Origin: Variovorax paradoxus
Lineage (GTDB): Bacteria; Pseudomonadota; Gammaproteobacteria; Burkholderiales; Burkholderiaceae_C
NCBI RefSeq assembly: GCF_018614875.1
Contig: NZ_JAGGNW010000010.1
Coordinates: 248,001-312,000, forward strand
Direction: 5' to 3'
DNA: 64,000 bases
Positions 18,616 through 28,608 of the stretch are shown one piece after another. The position numbers and the translations under genes are program-made. Position 1 is the first letter of the stretch, and each line of letters starts with the position of its first letter. Under the pieces are notes generated by a model. It was given only the letters and a program-made list of their open reading frames with translations, was not told the origin of the DNA and made no database searches.

Positions 18616-19868
18616 CGAAACTGCCGATGAAAGCACGGCGCCTGCTTGCCGCGTCGGCCTTGCTGGGCGCAGCCATGGCCACCGGCAGCGCTGCCGCACT
18701 GGAGCCCGATGCGCTGCTGCGCAAGGTGTCGCCCAGCGTCTGGTCGGTTCGCACCTTCGATGCGCAGGAGCGCCTTCTGCAGGTCGGCAGCGCGGTGGTG
18801 GTCGCGCCCGGACGCCTCGTGACCAACTGCCATGTGCTGGCAAGGGCGAGCAGCTTCGCCGTCAAACAGGACAACGTCACCTACGGGGCAACCCTGGAAT
18901 ATCCGGACCCGGCCCGCGACCTCTGCCAGATCACGGTGAGCCAATTCACCGCGCCGCCGGTCACGATGGCACCGGCGGGCAGCGCGCGCGCGGGACAGCG
19001 GGTGTACGCCGTCGGCAATCCGCGCGGGCTGGAGAGCTCGCTCAGCGAGGGGGTACTGTCGGCGCCGGCCGGCAATGGGCCGAATGCGCAACTGCTCCAG
19101 ACCACTGCGACCCTGCCGCCTGGCGGTGGGTTGTTCGACAGCGAGGCCCGGCTGCTGGGCATCGCGAGCTTCGTCGACAAGGATGGCGGCAATCTCAACC
19201 GCGCGGCGCCGGTGGAGTTCCTGGCCGAGCTTCCGATCCGTGCCCGGGCGCTGCTCGAAATGCGCGCCGGGGGTTTCGCCGGGGGCGGCCCGGGAAGCAC
19301 GGAAACCGTGGAAGCCAGTCTGCTGGCGCCGTTGCGCGTGGGGAATGTGCTCGAGTACGTGCGCACCGACGGCCTGACCGGCAACCGTTCGCCGGTGACC
19401 TACCGGCTCGACCGGATCAGCGGCGACGAGTTGTCGTTCAACATGGGCGGGCGCATCGAAAAAGCCGACGGGCAGGTCGTTTCGGTCACTTTGCCCAGCG
19501 GCGGCCTGTTCGACACTTCTTCGCCGCCCGGTGGCTGGGCCCGCAGGGAGATGGCGCCTGGTGCGCGCTGGCATCTGGACTATGTGGCGCCATCCGGCGA
19601 GAAGCTGCGGCACGAGCTGGATGCTTCGGTCGGCACCGAACGCTCGCTTCGCCTCGGCGGCGTCGAACTCAGCGTGCTGCGGATCAAGTTCGAGGGCTGG
19701 ATCTACGCCTCCTACGGCACGGGCGCGTCGCTGGTCGGCACGCCCTTCAGCGCTTCCGCCCTGTACAGCCCGGAGCTGCGGCGGATCGTCAGGTTCGAGG
19801 CGGAGCATCGGCGCGGCAATTCGAGCTCGACGAAAGAGACGCTGGAACTGGTGCGGATCCAGCGCTGA
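18612..19868 (+). CDS. Trypsin-like (S1/HtrA-type) protein lacking the catalytic serine
   Basis: 418 residues. A Sec signal peptide of about 29 residues precedes a chymotrypsin-fold domain (about 35-215) and a C-terminal beta-rich region (about 225-418) that I do not recognise. The catalytic His is in VTNCHVLA (near residue 74) and the Asp in ARDLCQI (near 103). Where the family reads PGSSGGGLFD, this protein reads LPPGGGLFDS (residues 168-177): the serine and its neighbours are gone. As read it should be proteolytically inactive, perhaps a peptide-binding or scaffolding pseudoprotease in the periplasm. It is translationally coupled to the lipoprotein upstream. Confidence 0.8.
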   Translation: MTKLPMKARRLLAASALLGAAMATGSAAALEPDALLRKVSPSVWSVRTFDAQERLLQVGSAVVVAPGRLVTNCHVLARASSFAVKQDNVTYGATLEYPDPARDLCQITVSQFTAPPVTMAPAGSARAGQRVYAVGNPRGLESSLSEGVLSAPAGNGPNAQLLQTTATLPPGGGLFDSEARLLGIASFVDKDGGNLNRAAPVEFLAELPIRARALLEMRAGGFAGGGPGSTETVEASLLAPLRVGNVLEYVRTDGLTGNRSPVTYRLDRISGDELSFNMGGRIEKADGQVVSVTLPSGGLFDTSSPPGGWARREMAPGARWHLDYVAPSGEKLRHELDASVGTERSLRLGGVELSVLRIKFEGWIYASYGTGASLVGTPFSASALYSPELRRIVRFEAEHRRGNSSSTKETLELVRIQR

Positions 19869-19889
19869 CGGGCCCTCGACGGCGAGGAA

Positions 19890-19918
19890 TTGGTCGAAAG
19901 GCCGATTCTTCGTATAAT
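19890..19918 (+). promoter_or_regulatory. Promoter of rplM-rpsI
   Basis: TTGGTC (19890-19895), a 17-bp spacer and a perfect TATAAT (19913-19918). It lies about 125 bp before rplM, leaving an untranslated leader of ~118 bases that could hold ribosomal-protein autoregulation. Confidence 0.8.
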
Positions 19919-20043
19919 CGCGGGCTTCGCAGCGTTTTTGTAGCCCCGCGGCGAAGACTTTAAACCCACCTAAGAGATTCCCGTCAGAGGAACGCCGACC
20001 GTGGAAAAGGGCTCGCCAAACCCTCTTTTCAAGAGAAAAACTC

Positions 20044-20475
20044 ATGACCAAAACGTTCAGCGCCAAGCCCGCTGACGTGACGCACGAGTGGTTTGTGATT
20101 GACGCGACCGACAAGGTCCTCGGACGAGTAGCCAGCGAAGTTGCTCTCCGTTTGCGCGGCAAACACAAGGCCATTTACACGCCTCACGTCGATACCGGTG
20201 ACTTCATCGTCATCATCAACGCCGCGCAACTGCGCGTCACCGGCGCCAAGTCGATCGACAAGGTGTACTACCGTCACTCGGGCTACCCGGGCGGCATCAG
20301 TGCCACCAACTTCCGCGACATGCAATCCAAGTTCCCGGGCCGTGCCCTGGAAAAGGCCGTCAAGGGCATGCTGCCCAAGGGCCCGCTCGGTTACGCGATG
20401 ATCAAGAAACTCAAGGTGTACGGTGGCGCTGAGCACCCGCATACCGCCCAACAGCCCAAAGTGCTGGAACTGTAA
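20044..20475 (+). CDS. rplM: 50S ribosomal protein L13
   Basis: 143 residues, full length. The sequence has the L13 landmarks [27 protein letters not shown] and the C-terminal [15 protein letters not shown]. It is a primary 23S rRNA-binding protein of the large subunit. It lies 12 bp before rpsI in the standard rplM-rpsI pair, behind a strong promoter. Confidence 0.98.
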   Translation: MTKTFSAKPADVTHEWFVIDATDKVLGRVASEVALRLRGKHKAIYTPHVDTGDFIVIINAAQLRVTGAKSIDKVYYRHSGYPGGISATNFRDMQSKFPGRALEKAVKGMLPKGPLGYAMIKKLKVYGGAEHPHTAQQPKVLEL

Positions 20476-20487
20476 GGAGCCTTGAGA

Positions 20488-20880
20488 ATGATTGGTGAAT
20501 GGAACAATGGCACCGGCCGTCGCAAATCGAGCGTCGCCCGCGTGTTTCTGAAAAAAGGCACCGGCAAGATCACGGTCAACGGCAAGGACATCCAAGAGTT
20601 CTTCGGCCGCGAAACCTCGATCATGATTGCCAAGCAGCCCCTGGCGCTGACCAACAACCTCGAAGCTTTCGACGTCATGGTCAACGTGGCCGGTGGCGGC
20701 GAATCGGGCCAGGCCGGCGCCACGCGCCACGGCATCACCCGTGCGCTGATCGACTACGACGCAAGCCTCAAGCCGGTGCTGAGCCAGGCCGGCTACGTCA
20801 CGCGCGATGCACGTGAAGTCGAGCGTAAGAAGGTCGGCCTGCACTCTGCACGCCGCCGCAAGCAGTTCAGCAAGCGCTGA
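20488..20880 (+). CDS. rpsI: 30S ribosomal protein S9
   Basis: 130 residues, full length. Characteristic segments are [33 protein letters not shown] and the basic tail [13 protein letters not shown], whose last residues reach the P-site tRNA. The ATG at 20488 has AAGGAG upstream. A strong terminator follows. Confidence 0.98.
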   Translation: MIGEWNNGTGRRKSSVARVFLKKGTGKITVNGKDIQEFFGRETSIMIAKQPLALTNNLEAFDVMVNVAGGGESGQAGATRHGITRALIDYDASLKPVLSQAGYVTRDAREVERKKVGLHSARRRKQFSKR

Positions 20881-20897
20881 TCCTGTTCGCTACGAAC

Positions 20898-20923
20898 AAA
20901 AGCCGCCTCCGGGCGGCTTTTTC
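20898..20923 (+). terminator. Rho-independent terminator of rplM-rpsI
   Basis: AGCCGCC (20901-20907), loop TCCG, GGCGGCT (20912-20918), then a T-run. Confidence 0.92.
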
Positions 20924-21057
20924 ATTGCCGCGGCCTTGGCGGATGTGTGTTCGACCCCACTTGCATTGGGTGCTCGCTCTGCCGGTCAGCCAAGAATGCG
21001 GCATTGCAGTAGCATTGGTCCATTGGCCGCATGTTCGGCCCCAAGGAGTTCCCCCAC

Positions 21058-21423
21058 ATGAGCGTTGTTGCCGAAAACATCCAGACCCAGATGCCCGAAC
21101 CGATCGTCTTCACCGACAGCGCGGCTGCCAAGGTGGCCGACCTGATCGCCGAAGAAGGCAATCCCGACCTCAAGCTGCGCGTTTTCGTGCAGGGCGGCGG
21201 GTGCTCGGGCTTCCAATACGGTTTCACTTTCGACGAAATCACGAACGAAGACGACACGACCATGACCAAGAACGGTGTGTCGCTGCTGATCGATGCCATG
21301 AGCTACCAGTACCTGGTCGGCGCCGAGATCGACTACAAGGAAGACCTGCAGGGCGCCCAGTTCGTGATCAAGAACCCGAACGCCACCAGCACCTGCGGCT
21401 GCGGATCGAGCTTCTCGGCTTGA
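21058..21423 (+). CDS. erpA: Iron-sulfur cluster insertion protein
   Basis: 121 residues of the A-type carrier family, which delivers [Fe-S] clusters to apoproteins. The three cluster cysteines are present: one in [11 protein letters not shown] (near residue 49) and two in STCGCGSS (near 114 and 116). ATG 21058 is chosen because AAGGAG lies nine bases upstream and the family begins here; an upstream ATG at 21031 would add nine unsupported residues. It is a single gene flanked by terminators. Confidence 0.93.
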   Translation: MSVVAENIQTQMPEPIVFTDSAAAKVADLIAEEGNPDLKLRVFVQGGGCSGFQYGFTFDEITNEDDTTMTKNGVSLLIDAMSYQYLVGAEIDYKEDLQGAQFVIKNPNATSTCGCGSSFSA

Positions 21424-21445
21424 TGCTGCCACCGGCCTTCGTCCT

Positions 21446-21475
21446 GTAAAAAAGCCGCCTACGGGCGGCTTTTTG
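21446..21475. terminator. Bidirectional terminator between erpA and anmK
   Basis: An A-run, AGCCGCC (21453-21459), loop TACG, GGCGGCT (21464-21470) and a T-run. Both flanking genes converge on it. Confidence 0.9.
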
Positions 21476-21480
21476 CTGTC

Positions 21481-22608
21481 TCAGACGGGGTAGATCGCCC
21501 CCAGCACACGGCCACCCCTGGCGCCGGTCACGCTGGCCAGATTGCCTGCCTCACGCCGCACGGCGCTTCGAGCCAGCCAGGCAAAAGCCGCCGCCTCGAC
21601 CTGCAGCGGGGGCAGGCCGTGCGCCGTGGACGCGGCCACTTCCACATCCGGCAGGCGTGCGCGCAGGCGCTCGAGCAGATGGCCATTCAATGCCCCGCCA
21701 CCGCAAACGATAAGCAGCTCGCTATTGTTTCCATAGCGAATAACGTCGGCGGCGCAAACGCTGGCGGTGAACTCGGTCAAGGTGGCCTGCACGTCGGCGG
21801 GCGCTTCGCCGGTGGCCGGGCCGAGGCAGGCGGAAAGCCACGCAGGATTGAACAGGTCGCGTCCGGTGCTCTTGGGGGGCGCCTTCGCAAAATACGGATC
21901 GGCCTGCAGCCGGGCGAGCAGGTCGGGCAGCATCTGCCCGCTGGCGGCCCATTGCCCGCCGCGGTCGAAGGGCTGGCCGGTATGCAGCTGGTTCCAGTAA
22001 TCCATCAAGGCGTTGCCGGGGCCGCAATCGAAGCCCAGCACCGCTTGGTTTCCCGGCGCGTTGGCCGCGGGCAGCAGGCTCAGGTTGGAAATACCGCCGA
22101 TATTCAGCACCGCAACGGCTTCGTCGGCGCGCGCGAACAGTGCACGGTGGAAGGCCGGCACCAGCGGTGCGCCCTGTCCGCCTGCCGCGAGGTCGCGGCT
22201 GCGGAAGTCCGCGACCACGTCGATGCCGGTCAGCTCGGCCAGCAGCGCGGGGTTGTTGATCTGCAGGGTGTAGCCGACACCGTCGAACTCGGTGGGCCGG
22301 TGGCGCACCGTTTGCCCGTGGGCGCCGAGGGCGGCCACCTGGCTGGCGGGAATGCCGGCGTCCGCCAGCAGTTGGCTGGCCACGCCGGCATAGATCCGGG
22401 CCAGGCTGTTGCCGGCGAGCGCGGCGCGGTGAAGTTCGTTGTCGCCGGAGGTGTTGAGCGCCATCAGTTCGGCGCGCAGCGCAGCCGGAAAGGGTGCCGT
22501 GGCATAGGCCCGCACGGCGATGCGGCCGTCCGCGAAATCGGCCAGCACGCCGTCGACCCCGTCGAGCGAGGTGCCGGACATCAGGCCGATGAACAGCTCG
22601 GTGGCCAT
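21481..22608 (-). CDS. anmK: Anhydro-N-acetylmuramic acid kinase
   Basis: 375 residues of the ASKHA fold. AnmK phosphorylates and opens 1,6-anhydro-MurNAc during peptidoglycan recycling in the cytoplasm. The N-terminal phosphate loop is FIGLMSGTSLDGVD (near residues 6-19), and later ATP-binding elements include NIGGISNLSLLP, GFDCGPGNALMDYW and CGGGALNGHLLERL. The ATG at 22608 matches the family's start. It follows the M23 peptidase gene by 40 bp on the same strand, which puts cell-wall cleavage and recycling in one unit. Confidence 0.95.
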   Translation of the reverse strand: MATELFIGLMSGTSLDGVDGVLADFADGRIAVRAYATAPFPAALRAELMALNTSGDNELHRAALAGNSLARIYAGVASQLLADAGIPASQVAALGAHGQTVRHRPTEFDGVGYTLQINNPALLAELTGIDVVADFRSRDLAAGGQGAPLVPAFHRALFARADEAVAVLNIGGISNLSLLPAANAPGNQAVLGFDCGPGNALMDYWNQLHTGQPFDRGGQWAASGQMLPDLLARLQADPYFAKAPPKSTGRDLFNPAWLSACLGPATGEAPADVQATLTEFTASVCAADVIRYGNNSELLIVCGGGALNGHLLERLRARLPDVEVAASTAHGLPPLQVEAAAFAWLARSAVRREAGNLASVTGARGGRVLGAIYPV

Positions 22609-22648
22609 CGCGGAATGAGGGCGAGCCGCGCTGCGTGCCGCGTGGGGC

Positions 22649-23995
22649 TCAGTCCGCGCTGGCCTGGATGACCGAGAACGCGGCGGCCAGTTCGGTGCGC
22701 GCACCGACCGCAATGCGCTCGAAGGCCGGGCGCAGGGCCGCGGTGATGGCGGCGCCGCCTTCCTGCGCGATGGATGCCGGGTCCTGGTAGACGCCGCCCA
22801 CGCGGAATTCGAAGTGCAGGTGCGGGCCGGTGGCCCAGCCGGTGGCGCCCACGGCGCCGATGGCCTGCCCCTGGCCCACGCTTTGACCGGCCTTGACGTC
22901 GATGCGGCTCAAGTGCGCGTACGCCGTCTGCTGGTTGTTGCGGTGATTGATGATGACGATGTTGCCGTAGCCGTTCTGCGTGCCGGCGAAATCGACCGTG
23001 CCGTCGCCGACCGAGCGCACCGCGGTGCCGGTAGGCGCCGCGTAGTCGACGCCGTTGTGCTGGCGCCAGCTGTTCAGGATCGGGTGCATGCGCATCGCGA
23101 AGCCGCTGGACACGCGCGAGAACTCGACCGGCGTCGTCAGGTAGGCCTTGCGCAGGCTGTCGCCGTCCGGGCGGTAGTAGCTGCCCTTCTGGCCCGCGCC
23201 CGGGGGCTGGAACCAGACCGCCTGGTGGATCTTGCCGTTGTTCTCGAACTCGGCCGAGAGCACGCGGCCGCTGCGCAGCGCCTGCCCGTCGGCTTCGAAG
23301 GTTTCGTACACCACTGCGAAGCGGTCGCCCTTGCGCAGGCTGCGCACGTCGACGTCGCCCGCGAAGATGTCGGCCAGCTGGCTGGCCACCGCGTCGGGAA
23401 TGCGCGCGTCGTCGGTGGCGGCGAACAGCGAGGTGCGGATGGTGCCGCTGGCCAGGCGCGTGCCCGGCGTCAGCGTGTCGCGCTCGGTGAGCGCCACGAA
23501 ACCGACCGGTGTGCGTTCGATGACAAAGCGCTTGAAGCCGCCGTCGCCATCGGGGATCCAGCGGGCGCTCAGCTTCTTGAGCTGGTTTTCCTGCGTGGCT
23601 TCGGCCGTGATGGTGCGCCCGGCGCGGGCAAACAGCGCATTGCGGGCCTCGCCGCTGCCGCGCACGAAAGCGGTGGCGGAGGGATCGGAAATGCCCAGGC
23701 GCTTCAGCAGGGCCTCGGCCGTGTCGCTGGAGCGCGTGATGTCGGTGCGAAACAGCGTGAAGCTGAAGTTTTCCAGCGATTCGCTCTGTTGGGCGAAAGA
23801 CAGCGGAGTGGTTGCTTCGAGGACCTGCTGGACCGGGAGGTCGGAGGCGTCGGGGCCCAGGGAAGCCACTGCGAGGGTTCCGGCGCTCAGCAGGGCCGCC
23901 GCGATGAGGGCGGTGATCTGCTTGGGATAGGTCCGGAATGTATAGGCCACGCGAGAAGCCAATAGCTCCTCGGCGGCGAGAATGCCGTTGATCAA
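22649..23995 (-). CDS. M23-family peptidoglycan metalloendopeptidase
   Basis: 448 residues. One N-terminal membrane segment (about 24-48) anchors it. A central region (about 60-280) resembles the OapA/LysM-like part of envelope endopeptidases such as MepM, followed by a LytM zinc domain. The zinc ligands are HNGVD (near 313) and HLHFEF (near 391), so the enzyme looks active. It should cleave peptide cross-links to allow wall growth, and it sits upstream of anmK, which recycles the resulting muropeptides. It is divergent from tyrS. Confidence 0.9.
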   Translation of the reverse strand: MINGILAAEELLASRVAYTFRTYPKQITALIAAALLSAGTLAVASLGPDASDLPVQQVLEATTPLSFAQQSESLENFSFTLFRTDITRSSDTAEALLKRLGISDPSATAFVRGSGEARNALFARAGRTITAEATQENQLKKLSARWIPDGDGGFKRFVIERTPVGFVALTERDTLTPGTRLASGTIRTSLFAATDDARIPDAVASQLADIFAGDVDVRSLRKGDRFAVVYETFEADGQALRSGRVLSAEFENNGKIHQAVWFQPPGAGQKGSYYRPDGDSLRKAYLTTPVEFSRVSSGFAMRMHPILNSWRQHNGVDYAAPTGTAVRSVGDGTVDFAGTQNGYGNIVIINHRNNQQTAYAHLSRIDVKAGQSVGQGQAIGAVGATGWATGPHLHFEFRVGGVYQDPASIAQEGGAAITAALRPAFERIAVGARTELAAAFSVIQASAD

Positions 23996-24152
23996 ACTGT
24001 GAATTCCAGCTCAGGTTCTGCGAATCCGCGCTGCAAAGCCCAGAGCGGAGAGGGCGGCAGGACGGTGCGGAAAAAGCGCCGCTTAGAATTCGGCGCTTGA
24101 CAAGTCGGGCTGAGTATAGCTTCGGCAACCTGAAAATCAGCCAAAAAACCCC

Positions 24153-25385
24153 ATGAATGCCGAATCTGTTACATCCGCCAGCCTCTCGGATGGTGTAAGA
24201 CGAGCGCTCGAAATATCCCTCCGGGGCGCCGACGAACTGCTCCCCCAGGACGAATGGGTGCGCAAGCTTCAGCGCTCGGAGGCCACCGGAACACCGCTGC
24301 GCATCAAATTGGGGCTCGATCCGACCGCCCCGGATATCCACATCGGCCATACGGTGGTGCTCAACAAGATGCGGCAGCTGCAGGATCTCGGCCACCGGGT
24401 CATCTTCCTGATCGGCGATTTCACGACCACCATCGGCGACCCCTCGGGCCGCAACAGCACCCGCCCGCCGCTGACCCGGGAGCAGATCGAAGCCAACGCC
24501 CAGACCTATTACCGGCAGGCCAGCCTGGTGCTGGACCCCGAAAAGACCGAAATCCGCTACAACTCCGAATGGAGCGACCCCCTGGGCGCCCGCGGCATGA
24601 TCCAGCTCGCCGCCAAGTACACGGTGGCGCGGATGATGGAGCGCGACGACTTCAACAAGCGCTTCAAGGCCGGCCAGTCGATCTCGGTGCACGAATTCCT
24701 CTATCCACTGATGCAGGGCTACGACTCGGTGGCGCTGAAGAGCGACCTCGAACTCGGCGGCACCGACCAGAAGTTCAACCTGCTCGTCGGCCGGCATCTC
24801 CAGCAGGAATACGGGCAGGAGCCGCAGTGCATACTCACTATGCCGCTGCTGGAAGGGCTCGATGGCATCGAGAAGATGTCCAAGAGCAAAAACAACTACA
24901 TCGGCATCAGCGAAGACGCGAACACCATGTTCGCCAAGGTGCTGTCGATTTCCGACGCGCTGATGTGGCGCTGGTACATGCTGCTGAGCTTCCAGTCGCT
25001 GGCGCAGATCGAGGCGCTCAAGGCCGAAATCGCGGCCGGCCGCAATCCCAAGGATGCGAAGGTGGCGCTGGCCAAGGAAATCACCGCGCGCTTCCACAGC
25101 GCGGCCGCGGCCGAGGCGGCAGAACAGGATTTCATCAACCGCAGCAAGGGCGGCGTGCCCGATGACATTCCCGAGTTGTCGCTGGGCGGTGCCCCGCTAG
25201 GCATTGCGCAGCTGCTCAAGCAGGCGGGCCTCGCGCCCTCGACCTCCGAAGGCAACCGGCTGATCGACGGCGGCGGCGTGCGCGTCGATTCGGTGGTGGT
25301 CAGCGACAAGGCGCTCAAGCTGCCCGCGGGCCGCTATGTGGTGCAGGTCGGCAAGCGCAAGTTTGCACGCGTGACCCTCAGCTGA
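24153..25385 (+). CDS. tyrS: Tyrosine--tRNA ligase
   Basis: 410 residues of a class I aminoacyl-tRNA synthetase, of the TyrZ-like long form. The HIGH motif is [12 protein letters not shown] (near residues 61-72) and the KMSKS loop is exact at about 241-245 (EKMSKSKNN). A C-terminal S4-like domain (about 340-410) binds tRNA. A short terminator-like hairpin overlaps the end of the convergent OmpA gene. Confidence 0.97.
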   Translation: MNAESVTSASLSDGVRRALEISLRGADELLPQDEWVRKLQRSEATGTPLRIKLGLDPTAPDIHIGHTVVLNKMRQLQDLGHRVIFLIGDFTTTIGDPSGRNSTRPPLTREQIEANAQTYYRQASLVLDPEKTEIRYNSEWSDPLGARGMIQLAAKYTVARMMERDDFNKRFKAGQSISVHEFLYPLMQGYDSVALKSDLELGGTDQKFNLLVGRHLQQEYGQEPQCILTMPLLEGLDGIEKMSKSKNNYIGISEDANTMFAKVLSISDALMWRWYMLLSFQSLAQIEALKAEIAAGRNPKDAKVALAKEITARFHSAAAAEAAEQDFINRSKGGVPDDIPELSLGGAPLGIAQLLKQAGLAPSTSEGNRLIDGGGVRVDSVVVSDKALKLPAGRYVVQVGKRKFARVTLS

Positions 25386-25392
25386 GGGCGCT

Positions 25393-25410
25393 GGCCGGGA
25401 GCGGCCTTTT
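25393..25410 (+). terminator. Probable terminator of tyrS
   Basis: GGCCG (25393-25397), loop GGAG, CGGCC (25402-25406), TTTT. The stem is short but GC-only. Confidence 0.5.
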
Positions 25411-26027
25411 CACCGAACTTCGATGGTGACGCGCCGGTTGCGCGGCTCGTCCACCTCGTCGGCGGTGGGAACGGCGGGTTCGCGCTCGCCGCGGCCCACG
25501 GCCTCGATCCGCGTGGAAGGAAATTGCCGTTCCACGAAGAGCTGCATCACTTCCTGGGCTCGCCGTTGCGAGAGCATGTCGTTCTGCTCGAGGACGCCCT
25601 TGGTGTCGGTGTGCCCGGTCACCACGATGTCGCTGCCGCTGCGGGTTTGTGCGGCAATCAGCGCTTCGTTCATGACCTGTTGCGATGCGGGCGTGAGCGT
25701 GGTGCCGCCAGCGTCGAAATACACCGTGTAGCGCTGCGGCGCAGGCGGCCGCATGTCGAACAGGATCTTGTGGTCCGCCTGGATCTTGGCGGCGTCGGCC
25801 TGGTCGACCACTGGCGCGCCGGCAGCGCCGACCTTGGCCGTTGCACGCTGGTAGGGCCGGGAAAGAACTTCCTCGCCGTCCTTCGCGCGCACTGTCACCG
25901 CAGAAGGGCTGCCGTCTGCCTGGGGCAGCAGCACCACGCGGGTGCCCGGCGTCGAACATGCGGCAAGCAACGCCGCGACCAGCACGGCAACGAAAAGGGG
26001 GGCGCGGGCCGTCGTCTTGCTCTTCAT
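25410..26027 (-). CDS. OmpA-family peptidoglycan-associated lipoprotein
   Basis: 205 residues. A lipoprotein signal with LAAC places the lipidated Cys at residue 24. The C-terminal OmpA domain (about 100-205) begins YTVYFDAGGTTLTPASQ and contains VTGHTDTKG and NDMLSQRRAQEV, the conserved meso-DAP-binding region. It should tether the outer membrane to peptidoglycan. Its start overlaps the stop of the FecR-domain gene (ATGA), so the two are translated together. Confidence 0.88.
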   Translation of the reverse strand: MKSKTTARAPLFVAVLVAALLAACSTPGTRVVLLPQADGSPSAVTVRAKDGEEVLSRPYQRATAKVGAAGAPVVDQADAAKIQADHKILFDMRPPAPQRYTVYFDAGGTTLTPASQQVMNEALIAAQTRSGSDIVVTGHTDTKGVLEQNDMLSQRRAQEVMQLFVERQFPSTRIEAVGRGEREPAVPTADEVDEPRNRRVTIEVR

Positions 26028-26503
26028 GGCTGGCCGTCGGTCTGAACGATGAAATCGGTTCCGCGAATGCCGATGGTGGCGGTTTGCGTCTCCACCCGTA
26101 TCGCGTCGGGATTCGTCTTGCCGATCAGGCCGGTGATCATGCGCATGGAGCCGCGCAGCAGCGAAACGAGCACGCCGCCTTCGTGCGTGGTGGCATTGAA
26201 GTGGAATTCCTTCAGGTCCAGCCGCGACGACGGCCCGACCACCAGTGTCGTGTCGTCGCGCAAGACCACGGAGGCGGAAGAATCGGGACCTGTCACGATG
26301 CGGTCCACGGCAGCCAGCGCATCGCCAGCATTGGCCGCGCGGGGCGTGCCGGCGCTGCTGAGCAACTGCACGTTGCCCCGCACCGATTTCACGAACCCCG
26401 CCTGGGGTTCGGCGGTTGCAGGACGCGAAGGAGTCTGCGCTTGGACCAGTGCCGCTGCGCCCCAAAAGGCGAAGCCTCCCGCGGCGATCAGGATTTTTTT
26501 CAT
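26024..26503 (-). CDS. FecR-domain periplasmic protein
   Basis: 159 residues. A signal peptide (MKKILIAAGGFAFWGAAALV, cleavage near AQA) precedes a FecR/LPS-assembly-like beta domain: GNVQLLSS, GDALAAVDRIVTGPDSSA and TATIGIRGTDFIV. No sigma factor is adjacent and there is no cytoplasmic anti-sigma region, so it is not a classical FecR regulator. This secreted FecR plus OmpA pair often precedes a CHASE2-type sensor in related genomes, as I recall, but none is here. ATG 26503 is preferred; upstream codons lack the signal. Confidence 0.82.
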   Translation of the reverse strand: MKKILIAAGGFAFWGAAALVQAQTPSRPATAEPQAGFVKSVRGNVQLLSSAGTPRAANAGDALAAVDRIVTGPDSSASVVLRDDTTLVVGPSSRLDLKEFHFNATTHEGGVLVSLLRGSMRMITGLIGKTNPDAIRVETQTATIGIRGTDFIVQTDGQP

Positions 26504-26649
26504 CGTCACTCTTCTGCGAATGTTTCGCGGTGGCATAAATATTAAATCGATCGAGCTGGCAGACTGAGGCCGCAATCGATAATTCGACCGCAAGATGCGG
26601 GCCTTTGCCGCATTCTTGCCGACTTTTATCGCTTACGCTCCGCTCCCGC

Positions 26650-27557
26650 ATGACTTTCACGCCCAAGACGCTGCTTCGTGTTTCCGTTGTGGTTGCCCTC
26701 GTCACGATCCTGCTCAAGGGGCTGGCGGGCTATGTGACGAACTCGATGGGGTTGATCTCCGACGCGATGGAATCGTTCGTCAACCTTGCCAGCGCGATGT
26801 TCGCGCTGGCCATGGTGACCATTGCCGCGCGGCCGGCCGACGAGGACCATCCCTACGGTCACCACAAGGCCGAGTACTTCTCGTCGGGCTTCGAAGGCAT
26901 CCTGATCGTGGGCGCTGCAGCGGCCATTCTCTGGGTGTCGGTGCAGCGGATGCTTGCGCCGCAACCGCTCGAGCAGCTGGGCTGGGGGCTCGGGCTCTCG
27001 GTGGTCAGCTCGGGCTTCAACGCGGCCCTGGCGTTCGCGCTGTTCCGCGCCGCGCGAACGCACCGCTCGATTGCGCTGGAAGCCGATGCGCGGCACCTGA
27101 TGACCGATGTGTGGACGTCGGCCGGGGTGGTGGTCGGCCTCGTGGCCGTGCACTTCAGCGGCTGGCTCTGGCTCGATCCCGTGCTGGCCATCGGCGTTGC
27201 GCTCAACATCGTGCGCGAAGGCGTCAGGCTGGTGTGGCGCTCGTCGCAGGGACTGATGGACGAGGCCCTCGACCCCGAGACCATTGCCACGCTGCGCGCC
27301 ACGCTCGACCAGTTCGCCGCGCGGCTGCCGGAAGGTTCGCGCATGCGCTTCGACGACATGGTGACGCGGCGCGCGGGCCAGCGCCGCTTCGCCGACCTGC
27401 ACATGCATGTGCCCGGCGAGTGGACGCTGCAGCGTGCCGCCGCGATGCGCGACGAGCTGGAACAGGCGCTGATGGACGCGGTGCCGGGCCTGCGCGTGAC
27501 CATACAGCTGCTGCCCCTGGGCATGGAAGCCCGCGGCCCGCGGGTCGAGGAAGAGGC

Positions 27558-27561
<4 letters not shown>
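26650..27561 (+). CDS. Cation diffusion facilitator transporter
   Basis: 303 residues with about six membrane helices followed by a cytoplasmic ferredoxin-like domain. CDF features are [16 protein letters not shown] (helix 2), the [14 protein letters not shown] loop near residues 66-79 and [15 protein letters not shown] (helix 5), which supply the metal-binding Asp and His residues. It is expected to export Zn, Fe or another divalent metal using the proton gradient; the metal is not determined by the sequence alone. It overlaps dtd by four bases. ATG 26650 starts just before the first helix. Confidence 0.9.
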
Positions 27562-27972
<411 letters not shown>

Positions 27973-27998
<26 letters not shown>

Positions 27999-28608
27999 CG
28001 CCGTTTTCGGCGCGGCGCTCGAGCACGGCTTCCCAGAGCACCTTCGGCTGCTCGTAGCGGTGGACCGTGAGTTCCTCCAGATGCAGCATGTGCCAGCCGC
28101 TGGCGAAGAGCCGCACCACTGCGGCGCGGTCGAAAAAACGCTTGGGTACGCCGTCCACCAGATGGAAGGAATCCTCCCCATCGGGCGGCGGGCCGCTGGC
28201 GCCGTGATGGAAGTCGTTCACCGAATTCAACCGGCACAGCAGCACGCCGCCCGGTCGAAGCACGCCGTGGATGCGACGTGCCAGGGCGAGTGTTTCGTCC
28301 CAGGCAAAGTAGTGCAGCGAAAGGCTCGCGAGCACCACGCCCACGCTGGCGTCGGGCAGCGGAAAAGGAGCGCGGAAATCGGCGCAGTGAAACTCCGCGC
28401 CATGCGGCACCCGCACCCGCGCAGCCGCCACCGATTCGGCGGACAGCTCGATGCCCACCACGCGCAGGCCCGCGCCGGCCAGCACCGCGCTGTCGCGGCC
28501 GGTTCCGCAGCCCAGTTCGAGCACCGGATCGGTTCCCGCGCGCTGCGCGAGCAGCGGAAGCCAGCGCGCCAGCCACGGATCGGTGTTGCCGTCAGGCGCC
28601 GCAGCCAT
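27973..28608 (-). CDS. Class I SAM-dependent methyltransferase
   Basis: 211 residues. The SAM motif is [19 protein letters not shown] (near residues 30-48) with the acidic strand end VVGIELS. The later segment [13 protein letters not shown] and the [12 protein letters not shown] strand are typical of type 11 methyltransferases. Substrate unknown. The start overlaps the ybeY stop (TGATG), so it is coupled to the phoH-ybeY transcription unit. Confidence 0.82.

Noticed and set aside
24074..24098. AAGCGCCG...CGGCGCTT inverted repeat upstream of tyrS as an operator or T-box
   Set aside because: The hairpin is short and no T-box sequence or tRNA-like specifier is present; a regulatory role could not be supported.
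26024..26503. FecR-domain gene as part of an iron-citrate signalling system
   Set aside because: It has a secretion signal, no cytoplasmic anti-sigma part, and no FecI-type sigma factor or TonB receptor next to it.
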